Positions 5,385 through 11,651 of a DNA stretch of 11,651 nt are shown here, piece after piece. Each line of letters begins with the position of its first letter. Within the stretch, counting starts at the first letter, position 1. This stretch comes from Betaproteobacteria bacterium (GTDB lineage Bacteria > Pseudomonadota > Gammaproteobacteria > Burkholderiales > Burkholderiaceae_C). A model generated the notes under the pieces. That model saw only the letters and a program-made list of their open reading frames with translations, made no database searches and was not told the origin of the DNA. The stretch spans positions 1 to 11,651 of the forward strand of contig JANXLW010000415.1 in NCBI GenBank assembly GCA_025354965.1, in the 5' to 3' direction. The translations under genes and the position numbers were made by a program.

Positions 5385-6686
5385 TCAGCGAGCGCCTAGT
5401 TGCACAAAGGGAGACAGCTTGTTGCTGCCCTTGGCCTGCGTGATTTGCGCCGCAATCTTGGGCTGGCCGTCCACGCGGAAGGTGGCGCGGAAAGCGGTGG
5501 CGTCTGCATCGAAGTACAGGTGCAGCGAAGAGGCCATCTGGACACCGCCCGCTTTGGTGATGGTGCGGTAATAGCTCAGATCGATCAGCTCGATATCGCC
5601 TTGCGCCGAGAAAGCACTGGCATGCTGGCTGACCATGATCGGACGACCCATCAGGGTGCCGTATGGGTTGCCCTGGGCACCAGCGTTGATCGGGAGATAA
5701 ATCGGGTAGTTGCCCAAAGTCAAACCGAACAGTTGCGGCAGTGCATCCGGTGTGATAAGCCAGCTGGCGTTAGGGAAAGAGCCCGGCGGCAGTGCGGCAA
5801 TCATTTTGGTGATGTTTGCCAACGCCACCGTATTGGCAGCCTGCCCGGATTCTTTGGCCACAACCAGCGCGGCAGCGCCAGAGAATGCACCCAGCGGCTG
5901 ACCGGCGCCAGTACCAATGAGGATGGCTTCGTTGGTCTTCCAGCGGATCGAGCGACTGAGCAGGTTGGGCAGGTAGCCGCCCAGCGCGTTGGTGTCGGCC
6001 AGCAGTTCGTCGGTCAGTGGCACCAGCGCCATCAGCTTGTGCATGCGCAGGGTGGCAGTGCCAAACTTGGGCTTGGTGACAGTGGCTGCGGATGCCTCGG
6101 CCTGCCAGTAGGAGCGCACGCCGTCGGTGCCCCAGGGCGTGGTTTCATCTTTCGGGAAGACCATGCTGTTGCCGTCGATTTCGATGTTATCGGTGAGCGG
6201 CAGCAATGCGTCGTCTGTCAGCGAGAGGTTGAAGATATCGGTGCTGTACTGCGGAGGCACAAGAAAGCCGCCATCCGTTCCGCTGCCTTCGCCACCGAAG
6301 GTTCCAGGGGCGGCGGCGCCGATCAGCAAACGCTGGTCTGGGCGACCACCGCTAACACCGGCACCGCGTACGGCTTGCGCAAATTCGCCGAAGGTTTTGA
6401 AGCCGCGCTTGGGATCGACGGCCATGTTGCTGGAGACGCTGATGGTGGCAGAGGCGGGGATTTCCACGCTACCGCTGGCGCCAAGGCCGGCCTCTGCGCT
6501 GGCTAACATTTGCTCACGCTCGATGCTGGCATCGGCGCTGCGAATTTTGTTGGCAATATCTTCGAACTGGGTCTGTTCTTCAGTGGTGAGGTCGCGGTTT
6601 TCAGAGGCGACTTTATCGGTCAGGGCACGGGCGGCCTTGACGTGCTCGGCCTTGCGGGCCTGCAGGTTTCGGATTGTTGCGGACAT
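5385..6686 (-). CDS. Major capsid protein, HK97 fold
   Basis: A 433-residue protein of the HK97 capsid family, the subunit of the icosahedral shell. Residues 1-65 are a charged coiled-coil (IRNLQARKAEHVKAARAL and following), the delta domain that acts as internal scaffold and is removed by the protease. A Ser/Ala-rich linker follows (about 66-95), a likely cleavage region. The shell domain runs from about 110 to 425. It contains the typical DGGFLVPPQYS, a PKFGTATLRMHKLMALVPLTDELL segment, the NEAILIGTGAGQPLGAF motif, and a C-terminal region with FDADATAFRATFRVDGQP. The ATG at 6686 is preceded by GGAG at 6700-6697; the frame extends 21 codons upstream through a terminator hairpin and was not used. 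No adjacent scaffold gene is seen, as expected when the delta domain takes that role. Confidence 0.96.
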   Translation of the reverse strand: MSATIRNLQARKAEHVKAARALTDKVASENRDLTTEEQTQFEDIANKIRSADASIEREQMLASAEAGLGASGSVEIPASATISVSSNMAVDPKRGFKTFGEFAQAVRGAGVSGGRPDQRLLIGAAAPGTFGGEGSGTDGGFLVPPQYSTDIFNLSLTDDALLPLTDNIEIDGNSMVFPKDETTPWGTDGVRSYWQAEASAATVTKPKFGTATLRMHKLMALVPLTDELLADTNALGGYLPNLLSRSIRWKTNEAILIGTGAGQPLGAFSGAAALVVAKESGQAANTVALANITKMIAALPPGSFPNASWLITPDALPQLFGLTLGNYPIYLPINAGAQGNPYGTLMGRPIMVSQHASAFSAQGDIELIDLSYYRTITKAGGVQMASSLHLYFDADATAFRATFRVDGQPKIAAQITQAKGSNKLSPFVQLGAR

Positions 6687-6707
6687 TTTGGATTTTCTCC
6701 GTTTGAT

Positions 6708-6736
6708 AAAAACAAAAACCCGCTGGCTAGCGGGTT
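6708..6736 (-). terminator. Intrinsic terminator-like hairpin in the capsid leader
   Basis: AACCCGCU AGCC AGCGGGUU is a perfect 8-bp stem with a four-base loop on the transcribed strand, followed by UUUUU G UUUUU. It ends 21 nt before the capsid ATG, leaving room only for the GGAG ribosome-binding site. As with the tail tube leader, a full stop here would block the capsid gene unless readthrough occurs. A role as attenuator, antitermination target or 5' mRNA stabiliser is inferred. Confidence 0.75.
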
Positions 6737-6769
6737 GCTTGGGTTGCACAACGGCCCAATGGGGCCGGC

Positions 6770-6795
6770 GGCGTGGCGTCGATGGACGCCGCGCC
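6770..6795 (-). other. GC-rich stem-loop in the protease-capsid gap
   Basis: GGCGTC/GACGCC form a 6-bp stem with a four-base loop, extended by 4 more pairs (GGCG/CGCC) beyond one imperfect position. It lies 13 nt past the protease stop codon. A further GGCCC/GGGCC hairpin lies between it and the terminator-like hairpin at 6708-6736, so the 122-bp gap is nearly filled with structure. No U run follows, so it is not a terminator by itself. Confidence 0.45.
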
Positions 6796-6808
6796 GGGCG
6801 GGCCGTGC

Positions 6809-7714
6809 TTAGCCCAGAATCTCCAACTCGTTTTGAGCTGCTTTGAGCGCCGAGCGCGCGGGTTTGGTGGCGGCGCGGGCATTGCGCTGCATCTTGCGCA
6901 GCACGTCGTCATAGGTCAGCACGCCGTCAATCATGTTTTCGGCCAGGGCGGCGTCGGCGCCGAGCACGCGGCCCTGACCCATGCCGTTGCGCACGGCCTC
7001 GATGTTTACGCCGCGCCCCTTTGCTACGCCCTTTGTGAAGGCGGTGTAATAGTCTTGCACGCGCGATTGCATGAAGGCTTGCGCGTCTTCGCCCAAAGCT
7101 TCGTATGGGTTGCCCTCGGTTTTGAACTTGCCGGCGCTGATCAGGGTGGTTTTGATGCCGGCATCGGTCAGCGCTGCCGACCAGTCTTCATGCGCCTGCC
7201 AGACGCCAATGGAGCCGACCTCGCCGCCCGGCGTGACGTACAACTCGGACGCGCTGCAGCCTATCCAGTAGGCGGCGCTGGCGGCCAGGCTGTTGGCTAC
7301 GGCCACCACAGGTTTGCTTGAGCGCGCCGCCATGATCTCTGCGGCCAGCTCGCCGATGCCGTAGACGCTGCCCCCAGGTGAGTCGATGTCGATCAGGATT
7401 TGGCCCACGGTTTCGTCGGCCAGCGCGTTGCGAAAGTTGTTGGTGAAGGTCTGCACACTGGTGCCGCTGCCGCACATTTCCATCATGCCGGCGCGCTGCA
7501 TGATGACGCCATACAGTTGTATGACGGCGATGTTTCCGACGCTGCGCTGTTGCCCTGCGGTTTTGACGGCGGCGGATGCAGGCTCGTGGCCTTGGTAAGC
7601 GTCGTCGGATAGTGAAAATTTGCGCGCCAAAATGCCAGCATAGGCGCTTAGCATTTCTCGCTGCATTGCCCAGGGTGTGGCCAGCGCGTGAGCTATGAAG
7701 GATGTGTGTTTCAT
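6809..7714 (-). CDS. Prohead maturation protease, S49 (SppA/ClpP-like) family
   Basis: A 301-residue serine protease of the S49 family, used by many HK97-like phages to remove the capsid delta domain inside the procapsid. The Ser is in SLAASAAYW (S146) and the Lys in AGKFKTEGNP (K198); this Ser-Lys spacing of 52 equals that of the bacterial SppA dyad as I recall it. The substrate-binding strand IDIDSPGGSVYG (109-119) and the GEVGSIGVW segment (164-172) are also typical. The N-terminal 60 residues precede the protease fold and may be a self-cleaved pro-region. The ATG at 7714 overlaps the portal stop as ATGA with GGGAA upstream; the longer upstream frame is the shadow of the portal gene. The short C-terminal Ala/Lys-rich tail is unremarkable. 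Confidence 0.93.
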   Translation of the reverse strand: MKHTSFIAHALATPWAMQREMLSAYAGILARKFSLSDDAYQGHEPASAAVKTAGQQRSVGNIAVIQLYGVIMQRAGMMEMCGSGTSVQTFTNNFRNALADETVGQILIDIDSPGGSVYGIGELAAEIMAARSSKPVVAVANSLAASAAYWIGCSASELYVTPGGEVGSIGVWQAHEDWSAALTDAGIKTTLISAGKFKTEGNPYEALGEDAQAFMQSRVQDYYTAFTKGVAKGRGVNIEAVRNGMGQGRVLGADAALAENMIDGVLTYDDVLRKMQRNARAATKPARSALKAAQNELEILG

Positions 7715-9201
7715 GGTTCGGTTCCCAAGGTCAAAAGGATTTCTATCATGGCGCCCTCGGTCATACCAGTATGGTCGTGCGCCAGCCAGTGCGCGGCTTG
7801 CTCTTGGGTGATGCAAAGCGCCTCTGCCAGCACGTTGGCGCTAAGCGTCTTGCCGCCCATCAGGCGCCGGGCCATGCGCTCGGCGTTGCCCCGTAATAGT
7901 TGCGCCTGGCGGGCGTTTTGCTCTTCGTTGGCATCACCTTGGCCGTCAAGCGGCTCGGTTTGGTTGTTGTTGTCTGACTTTGCCGGCGCGGCTGGTTCTG
8001 CGGCTTCGCCTTCTTTGCCTTCTTCGGCCATGTTGAGCGGCCGCAGCGGCTCGTCCAGGCCGTCGAGTGGGTTCATTCCCTCGCGCAACCGGGCCTCGTT
8101 GCGGGTCAGCCAGCCGTCCAGAATGCCGTTGTGGTAATAGGTGGAGCGGCCATTCAGGTCGCCACGCAACAGGATGCCAAAATCGAAATCGACCTCAAGT
8201 TCTTCGTCGCCTAACAGCATGGTCTCGATGCTCGACTCCCAGCGCTCGGCCCATGGCGTCATGGTGTGGGTCACAAATTCAAGCGACTGTTGCTCGATGT
8301 TGTTGTTGGTGCTGCGGCTCAGGTCGCCGATCAGGTGCGGCGGTATCCGGAACATGCGCGCCATGTCAGTCACGCTGAAGCTGCGACTTTCAAGAAACTG
8401 GCTGTCTCGGTTGTTGATGCCGATCTCGTGATATTTCATGCCGCCGGTAAGCACCGAGGTCTTGCCACGATTAATGCCGCCATACTGTGTCTGCCAGTCT
8501 GAGCGGAACTGCTGGCCCGCTTCCTTGGTGGCAAAGGTGCCGGGCATCTCGATCCAGCCGCCGCTGGGTTTTGCGTCGTTGGCAAAGTAGCGGTTGGCGT
8601 ATTCTTGCGCGCTCAGGCCGCCTGCGATGGCCTCGCGGCAGACTTCGATAGGGTTAAGGCCTATCACGCCGTCGCCGCTGATGCCGCGCAGGTGCCATAC
8701 CTGGTCGCGCCTGAGGATCTGCGCGTCGCCGCTCGATCCGGTGTAGCGGTAGCGGTAGGAGCCGTTATCCAGCATCTCGATCTTGACGCGATCTGGGTGC
8801 ATCGGCATTAGTTCTTCAATGCCACCCGTGGCGTCGGTGCCGATTCGACAAAACGCATTGCCGCGCAGCACCAGGTGACCCTGCAACATTTCGCGCCACT
8901 CGAATGGCGTCTGAAACCGGTTCGGCGCGCGCGCGAACAGGCGGTACAGCCAGTGGTCTTTTACCATCGTGCGCCCGCCGCCGTCCTTGGACCGGTAAAG
9001 CCTGAACGGCAGCACCGCGAACGACTCGGCCAGTACCCGCACGCAAGCGTAAACAGCAGTCAAGCGCATGGCCTGGTCGGCGTCTACCCGGAGCCCGCTG
9101 CTGGTACGAGCGCCGACCGACTCGAACCAGAAGTTCCCCCAGGGCGAGCGGTCCTCGCCAATGGAGGCGCGGCGCGGCTGATTAAAAATAGATAGCAACA
9201 T
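7711..9201 (-). CDS. Phage portal protein, HK97 family
   Basis: A 496-residue portal protein that forms the dodecameric ring at one capsid vertex, the docking site for terminase and later for the connector. Family features visible are the N-terminal VDADQAMRLTAVYACVRVLAES (39-60), VLPFRLYR (63-70), the HLVLRGNAFCRI block (109-120), MPMHPDRVKIE (132-142), QVWHLRGIS, and the core RIPPHLIGD followed by a STNNNIEQQSLEF stretch (285-309), with LTRNEAR near 365-371. After residue 390 comes a polar Glu/Ala/Asn linker and a separate helical C-terminal segment (about 430-490). The ATG is two bases past the stop of the small upstream gene with AAAGG about 10 nt upstream. The stop overlaps the protease start by 4 nt. 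Confidence 0.96.
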   Translation of the reverse strand: MLLSIFNQPRRASIGEDRSPWGNFWFESVGARTSSGLRVDADQAMRLTAVYACVRVLAESFAVLPFRLYRSKDGGGRTMVKDHWLYRLFARAPNRFQTPFEWREMLQGHLVLRGNAFCRIGTDATGGIEELMPMHPDRVKIEMLDNGSYRYRYTGSSGDAQILRRDQVWHLRGISGDGVIGLNPIEVCREAIAGGLSAQEYANRYFANDAKPSGGWIEMPGTFATKEAGQQFRSDWQTQYGGINRGKTSVLTGGMKYHEIGINNRDSQFLESRSFSVTDMARMFRIPPHLIGDLSRSTNNNIEQQSLEFVTHTMTPWAERWESSIETMLLGDEELEVDFDFGILLRGDLNGRSTYYHNGILDGWLTRNEARLREGMNPLDGLDEPLRPLNMAEEGKEGEAAEPAAPAKSDNNNQTEPLDGQGDANEEQNARQAQLLRGNAERMARRLMGGKTLSANVLAEALCITQEQAAHWLAHDHTGMTEGAMIEILLTLGTEP

Positions 9202-9203
9202 AG

Positions 9204-9362
9204 TCAGTCAGCCTTTGTCAGCAGCGCGCCTATAAGCGTCAGGCCAATGATCAGCGCCCCCGCAGTAACCAGCGCAGCGCCGGCACCAGCCAGCAGCCAG
9301 GCCCCGCTGGCACAGCAGGCCGTCCCGCTGATCATGGCGGCGTCGTAAATTCTTGCGTTCAT
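9204..9362 (-). CDS. Small single-pass membrane protein between TerL and portal, unknown
   Basis: A 52-residue open frame fits exactly between TerL and portal: its ATG is 5 nt past the TerL stop and its TGA ends 2 nt before the portal ATG. The polar N-terminus (MNARIYDAAM) is followed by small residues with a Cys-Cys pair (16-17). Residues about 22-48 are hydrophobic, rich in Gly and Ala (WLLAGAGAALVTAGALIIGL and on), enough for one membrane span with TKAD after it. The gapless fit between two certain genes supports translation; the ribosome-binding site is weak, so coupling to TerL is likely. I do not recognise a family. It could be a small membrane protein carried by chance in the packaging region, and a non-coding explanation remains possible. 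Confidence 0.6.
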   Translation of the reverse strand: MNARIYDAAMISGTACCASGAWLLAGAGAALVTAGALIIGLTLIGALLTKAD

Positions 9363-9367
9363 GCTTG

Positions 9368-11050
9368 TTAAACCAGCTGTAATGAGCCGTCGTGGATGAC
9401 GGGGTTGTTGCGCTGGCCAGCCACGATGCGGGCCAGGCCGGTAATGAGGGCAACTGCGCCGTCGATTTTGTTTTCGGGACGCTCTTTGCGCGGGTAAATG
9501 TTGTCTTTGGCGTCCAGGTGCGCGACCACGTTGGAGATCATCCAGGTCAGCACCGGGTTGCCGTCGTGCTCCAGCTTGCCCTGCAGAGTGAGCGCCTCAA
9601 GCTGCTTCATGGGCTCGCTCAAGTTGGCCACGGTCTGGCGTACTTCAACCATGGGTACGCCCTGCTCTATCAGGTGGCTGGCCATTTGGGTGGCCTGCCA
9701 TGGGTCAAAGGCCACCTCGCGGATTTGCAGCGGCGTCATGTCGCTGGCAATGTCGGCTTCGATCTGGTCAAAGTCCACCACTTCGCCCGGCGTGACGGTG
9801 ATGTACTTGCTGCGCCGCCAGCCGTCGAGCTGGCTGTTGCCCGACATTTGGACCGCGCGTTCTGGCAGGTAAAATTTTGGGATGATGAAGTAACGGCCGT
9901 CGGCGGCGTCTTCGAATATCAGGACACGCGCCACAAAGTCAACCTTGCTGGCAAGGTCAAGCGCCTGAATGCAGGGCAGGTGTGCCACTTTGTCGACGGT
10001 GAGCTGCGGGTTGGCGCAGCGGTCCCATGCGGGCATGTCCATCCATGCTTGATCGGCGTTGACCCACACATTCAGGCGCTTGGTCAAAAAGTTGTTGAGC
10101 GCCGACGGCATGGCCATTGCCTTGCGGCTGGCGGCTTCCATGTCGTCGGGCAGCACCGACTTCAGCCAGTTCGGGTTGGCTTTGGCCCAGCTCGCCGGGT
10201 CGTGCGGGTCGTCGCCGTCGTCAATGGTGTAAATGATGCCGAACAGGGATGGGTCGGAAATCACGCCCGAAAGCACCTTGGTCAGGTGCGTGCGGCGTTC
10301 ATAACAAATTCCGGCGCGGTCGCTGCCGGCTGTGGTAATCGACCAGAGCATCGATTGTTCCCGCGCCCCACGGGCGGTGTCGATAACGTCATAGACGGCC
10401 CGCGTTTTGTGCGCGTGCAGTTCGTCGATTACGGCAAAGTGCACATTCAGCCCGTCAAGCGTGTTGCCCTCTGCTGCCAGAGGTCTGAAACTGCTGGACG
10501 TGTGCGCCACGGTGAGCGCATGTTGCAGAATGGCAACGCCCAGGTGCGCGCGCAGTTCCGGCAGGCGCTCGGCCATGGCCTTGGCGTCGTCGAAGACGAT
10601 GCGGGCCTGGTCGCGCGTGGTGGCGGCAGAGTACACCTCGGCGCCCTGTTCGCCATCGGCGGTAAGCATGTACAGGGCAAGACCACTGGATAAAGTGCTT
10701 TTCGCATTTTTTCGAGAGACCTCGACATAGCCTTCGCGGAACCGGCGCAGGCCGGTGTCGCGGTGCACCCAGCCAAAGACCGTGGTGACGATGAAGCACT
10801 GCCAGGCGTCAAGCTCAATCAGGCGGCGCTCGCGCGCCCACTTGCCTTTGATGTGCGGCAGCAGCTCCAGAAACTCGCACGGGCGCTCAGCGCGCTCAAC
10901 GTCAAAAATGTAATGCCAATCGGCAGAGGCCGGACGTTGCAGATCGTCAAGCTGGCGCCGACACGCAGCAATGACCCAACTGCACGCGGCAATCTGACCG
11001 CTCACAATCTGGTGCGCGTATTGATCGGCGGTCTCGACGTGCTTAGCCAT
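9368..11050 (-). CDS. terL: Terminase large subunit (HK97-type TerL)
   Basis: A 560-residue motor and nuclease that cuts concatemeric DNA and drives it through the portal. The ATPase domain has a variant Walker A, VSRKNAKST (111-119), a Walker B with the catalytic glutamate in FAVIDE (205-210), and a coupling motif ITTAG (238-242). The nuclease domain shows spaced acidic residues in ALDLASKVD (D365, D371), AFDP (D449) and KIDG (D530), the pattern of RNase H-like metal-binding sites. These match the Terminase_1 family of HK97-like phages. The ATG at 11050 lies inside the TerS end, overlapping by 8 nt with AGGG upstream; the frame extends to a TTG at 11074 that is not needed. The full set of motifs and the family-typical length argue for an intact enzyme. 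Confidence 0.96.
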   Translation of the reverse strand: MAKHVETADQYAHQIVSGQIAACSWVIAACRRQLDDLQRPASADWHYIFDVERAERPCEFLELLPHIKGKWARERRLIELDAWQCFIVTTVFGWVHRDTGLRRFREGYVEVSRKNAKSTLSSGLALYMLTADGEQGAEVYSAATTRDQARIVFDDAKAMAERLPELRAHLGVAILQHALTVAHTSSSFRPLAAEGNTLDGLNVHFAVIDELHAHKTRAVYDVIDTARGAREQSMLWSITTAGSDRAGICYERRTHLTKVLSGVISDPSLFGIIYTIDDGDDPHDPASWAKANPNWLKSVLPDDMEAASRKAMAMPSALNNFLTKRLNVWVNADQAWMDMPAWDRCANPQLTVDKVAHLPCIQALDLASKVDFVARVLIFEDAADGRYFIIPKFYLPERAVQMSGNSQLDGWRRSKYITVTPGEVVDFDQIEADIASDMTPLQIREVAFDPWQATQMASHLIEQGVPMVEVRQTVANLSEPMKQLEALTLQGKLEHDGNPVLTWMISNVVAHLDAKDNIYPRKERPENKIDGAVALITGLARIVAGQRNNPVIHDGSLQLV

Positions 11051-11600
11051 TGCCGCCCTGTGTAAATCTGGCAAAGCCGGTGGCCACAGCCTGTATGCCC
11101 GGCAGATCGAGCTGCACGTTGCTGCTCGGCGTCACCCTGGCACGCGCCGACGGGTTGAGGCCAAAGTTCTTGACGTAGCGGTCAAGCTCGCTACGCATTT
11201 CGACGATCTTGCGGTGCAGTGCGCTCTCGCGCTGGAAACCGGTCGGTGTGGTCCAAAAGTACATGTCGCCAAGTTTTTCGGCCAACTCATCCTTGGCTGT
11301 CTGACCCATCACCTTACGACGCTTGGATGCCATGGCGCGCTCCAGCTCGCAGAGGTCGCCCCACGTCTGGCAATATGTGGACAACGAGGCTTTGTCAATT
11401 TCGGAGATCAGACCAAGTTCTTCCAACTCGGCGCTGATGCGGCGCCATTCTTTTTTCGACTGCGGCGACAGCCAGTCCGGCGGCGATGGGGTGGCGATAG
11501 GCGGATTTATCCCATCGGACAAATTCAGAGGCCGTTTGCCAGGGTTGCCACGCAGCAACTTGATGACATTCGGTGTTGACTTTGGCCCTCTATCGCCCAT
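11043..11600 (-). CDS. terS: Terminase small subunit, P27 family
   Basis: A 185-residue DNA-recognition subunit that brings TerL to the packaging site. The N-terminus GDRGPKSTPNVIKLLRGNPG (2-21) is the hallmark of P27-family small terminases. A helical domain follows (WLSPQSKKEWRRISAELEELG, about 43-63; then DKASLSTYCQTWGDLCELERAM), and the C-terminal ESALHRKIVEMRSELDRYVKNFGLNP segment is also typical. It is the first gene in this window to be transcribed; its ATG at 11600 has AGGA about 8-9 nt upstream. In similar phages a cos site or an HNH endonuclease gene often lies just upstream, but only 51 bases remain here, so neither can be judged. Confidence 0.94.
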   Translation of the reverse strand: MGDRGPKSTPNVIKLLRGNPGKRPLNLSDGINPPIATPSPPDWLSPQSKKEWRRISAELEELGLISEIDKASLSTYCQTWGDLCELERAMASKRRKVMGQTAKDELAEKLGDMYFWTTPTGFQRESALHRKIVEMRSELDRYVKNFGLNPSARARVTPSSNVQLDLPGIQAVATGFARFTQGGNG

Positions 11601-11651
11601 TCTTATCGTCCTAAGAAAAAAGTTTCAAAACTTGCGCTCGCAAAAATCTGG

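Noticed and set aside
5400..6506. Plus-strand open frame (368 codons) opposite the capsid gene
   Set aside because: This is shadow coding caused by the codon bias of the capsid gene. There is no sensible ribosome-binding site, and the product has a low-quality composition.
9208..9453. 81-codon minus-strand frame across the TerL-portal gap
   Set aside because: It overlaps the TerL C-terminus in another frame and reads as basic, serine-rich shadow sequence. The 52-codon frame at 9362-9204 fits the gap exactly and is preferred.
9392..10693. Long plus-strand open frame (433 codons) opposite TerL
   Set aside because: It is the antisense shadow of a certain TerL gene. Its product is rich in His, Val, Gly and Arg with no domain, and TerL carries all its motifs on the other strand.
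11616..11635. Short inverted repeat AAGTT/AACTT with a U run upstream of TerS
   Set aside because: The stem is only five A/T-rich pairs and lies at the window edge, so it is too weak to call a terminator or an operator.
11601..11651. Possible cos site or late promoter upstream of TerS
   Set aside because: Only 51 bases are visible, with no convincing -10/-35 pair and no recognisable cohesive-end sequence.
1..11651. Defence system, toxin-antitoxin, transposon, CRISPR array or tRNA
   Set aside because: The window is filled by late phage genes on one strand. I saw no terminal inverted repeats, direct repeat arrays, tRNA-like cloverleaf or known effector motifs.

Overview
The window is the packaging, head and tail-start half of a tailed double-stranded DNA phage late operon, read entirely on the minus strand (right to left). 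The gene set (P27-type small terminase, HK97-type large terminase and portal, S49 protease, HK97-fold capsid, gp6/gp7/gp10-like connectors, tail tube, frameshifted tail chaperone, tape measure) is that of an HK97-like, long non-contractile-tailed phage (siphovirus morphology). No integrase, host gene, lysis gene or attachment site is present, so a prophage cannot be told from a free phage. The moderately GC-rich sequence and my memory of similar proteins in prophages of Burkholderiales suggest a betaproteobacterial host; this is an inference with modest confidence.

Layout, in order of transcription: TerS (11600-11043), TerL (11050-9368), a 52-residue membrane-segment protein (9362-9204), portal (9201-7711), S49 head-maturation protease (7714-6809), a 122-bp hairpin-rich gap, major capsid protein (6686-5385), an unknown 147-residue protein (5301-4858), a strong terminator, gp6-like connector (4774-4190), an unusual 148-residue Rossmann-like protein (4188-3742), head closure protein (3742-3404), gp10-like protein (3407-2913, GTG start), tail-completion protein (2916-2515), a gap with three hairpins including two terminators, tail tube (2422-1958), a gap whose stem-loop buries the next ribosome-binding site, tail chaperone G-like frame (1868-1464), the T-like frame reached by a -1 frameshift (down to 1075), and the N-terminal 359 residues of the tape measure protein (1078 to the left edge).

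How it works together: TerS and TerL cut and pump DNA through the portal into a procapsid built from the capsid protein and trimmed by the protease. The connector, closure, gp10-like and completion proteins build the neck and join it to a tail whose tube protein polymerises around the chaperone-coated tape measure. Most junctions overlap by 1-8 nt or lie within a few bases. The exceptions are the four gaps around the capsid/147-residue pair and the tail tube gene, and all the strong RNA hairpins are found there.

I found no defence system, toxin, transposon, CRISPR array or tRNA. The parts that deserve attention are regulatory: a clear -1 slippery site (A_AAT_TTT), a perfect 11-bp stem that sequesters the chaperone gene's ribosome-binding site, and near-identical 'hairpin, U-run, GGAGAAA, ATG' leaders on the two most abundant virion protein genes. 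The least expected coding feature is the Rossmann-like gene inside the connector cluster.
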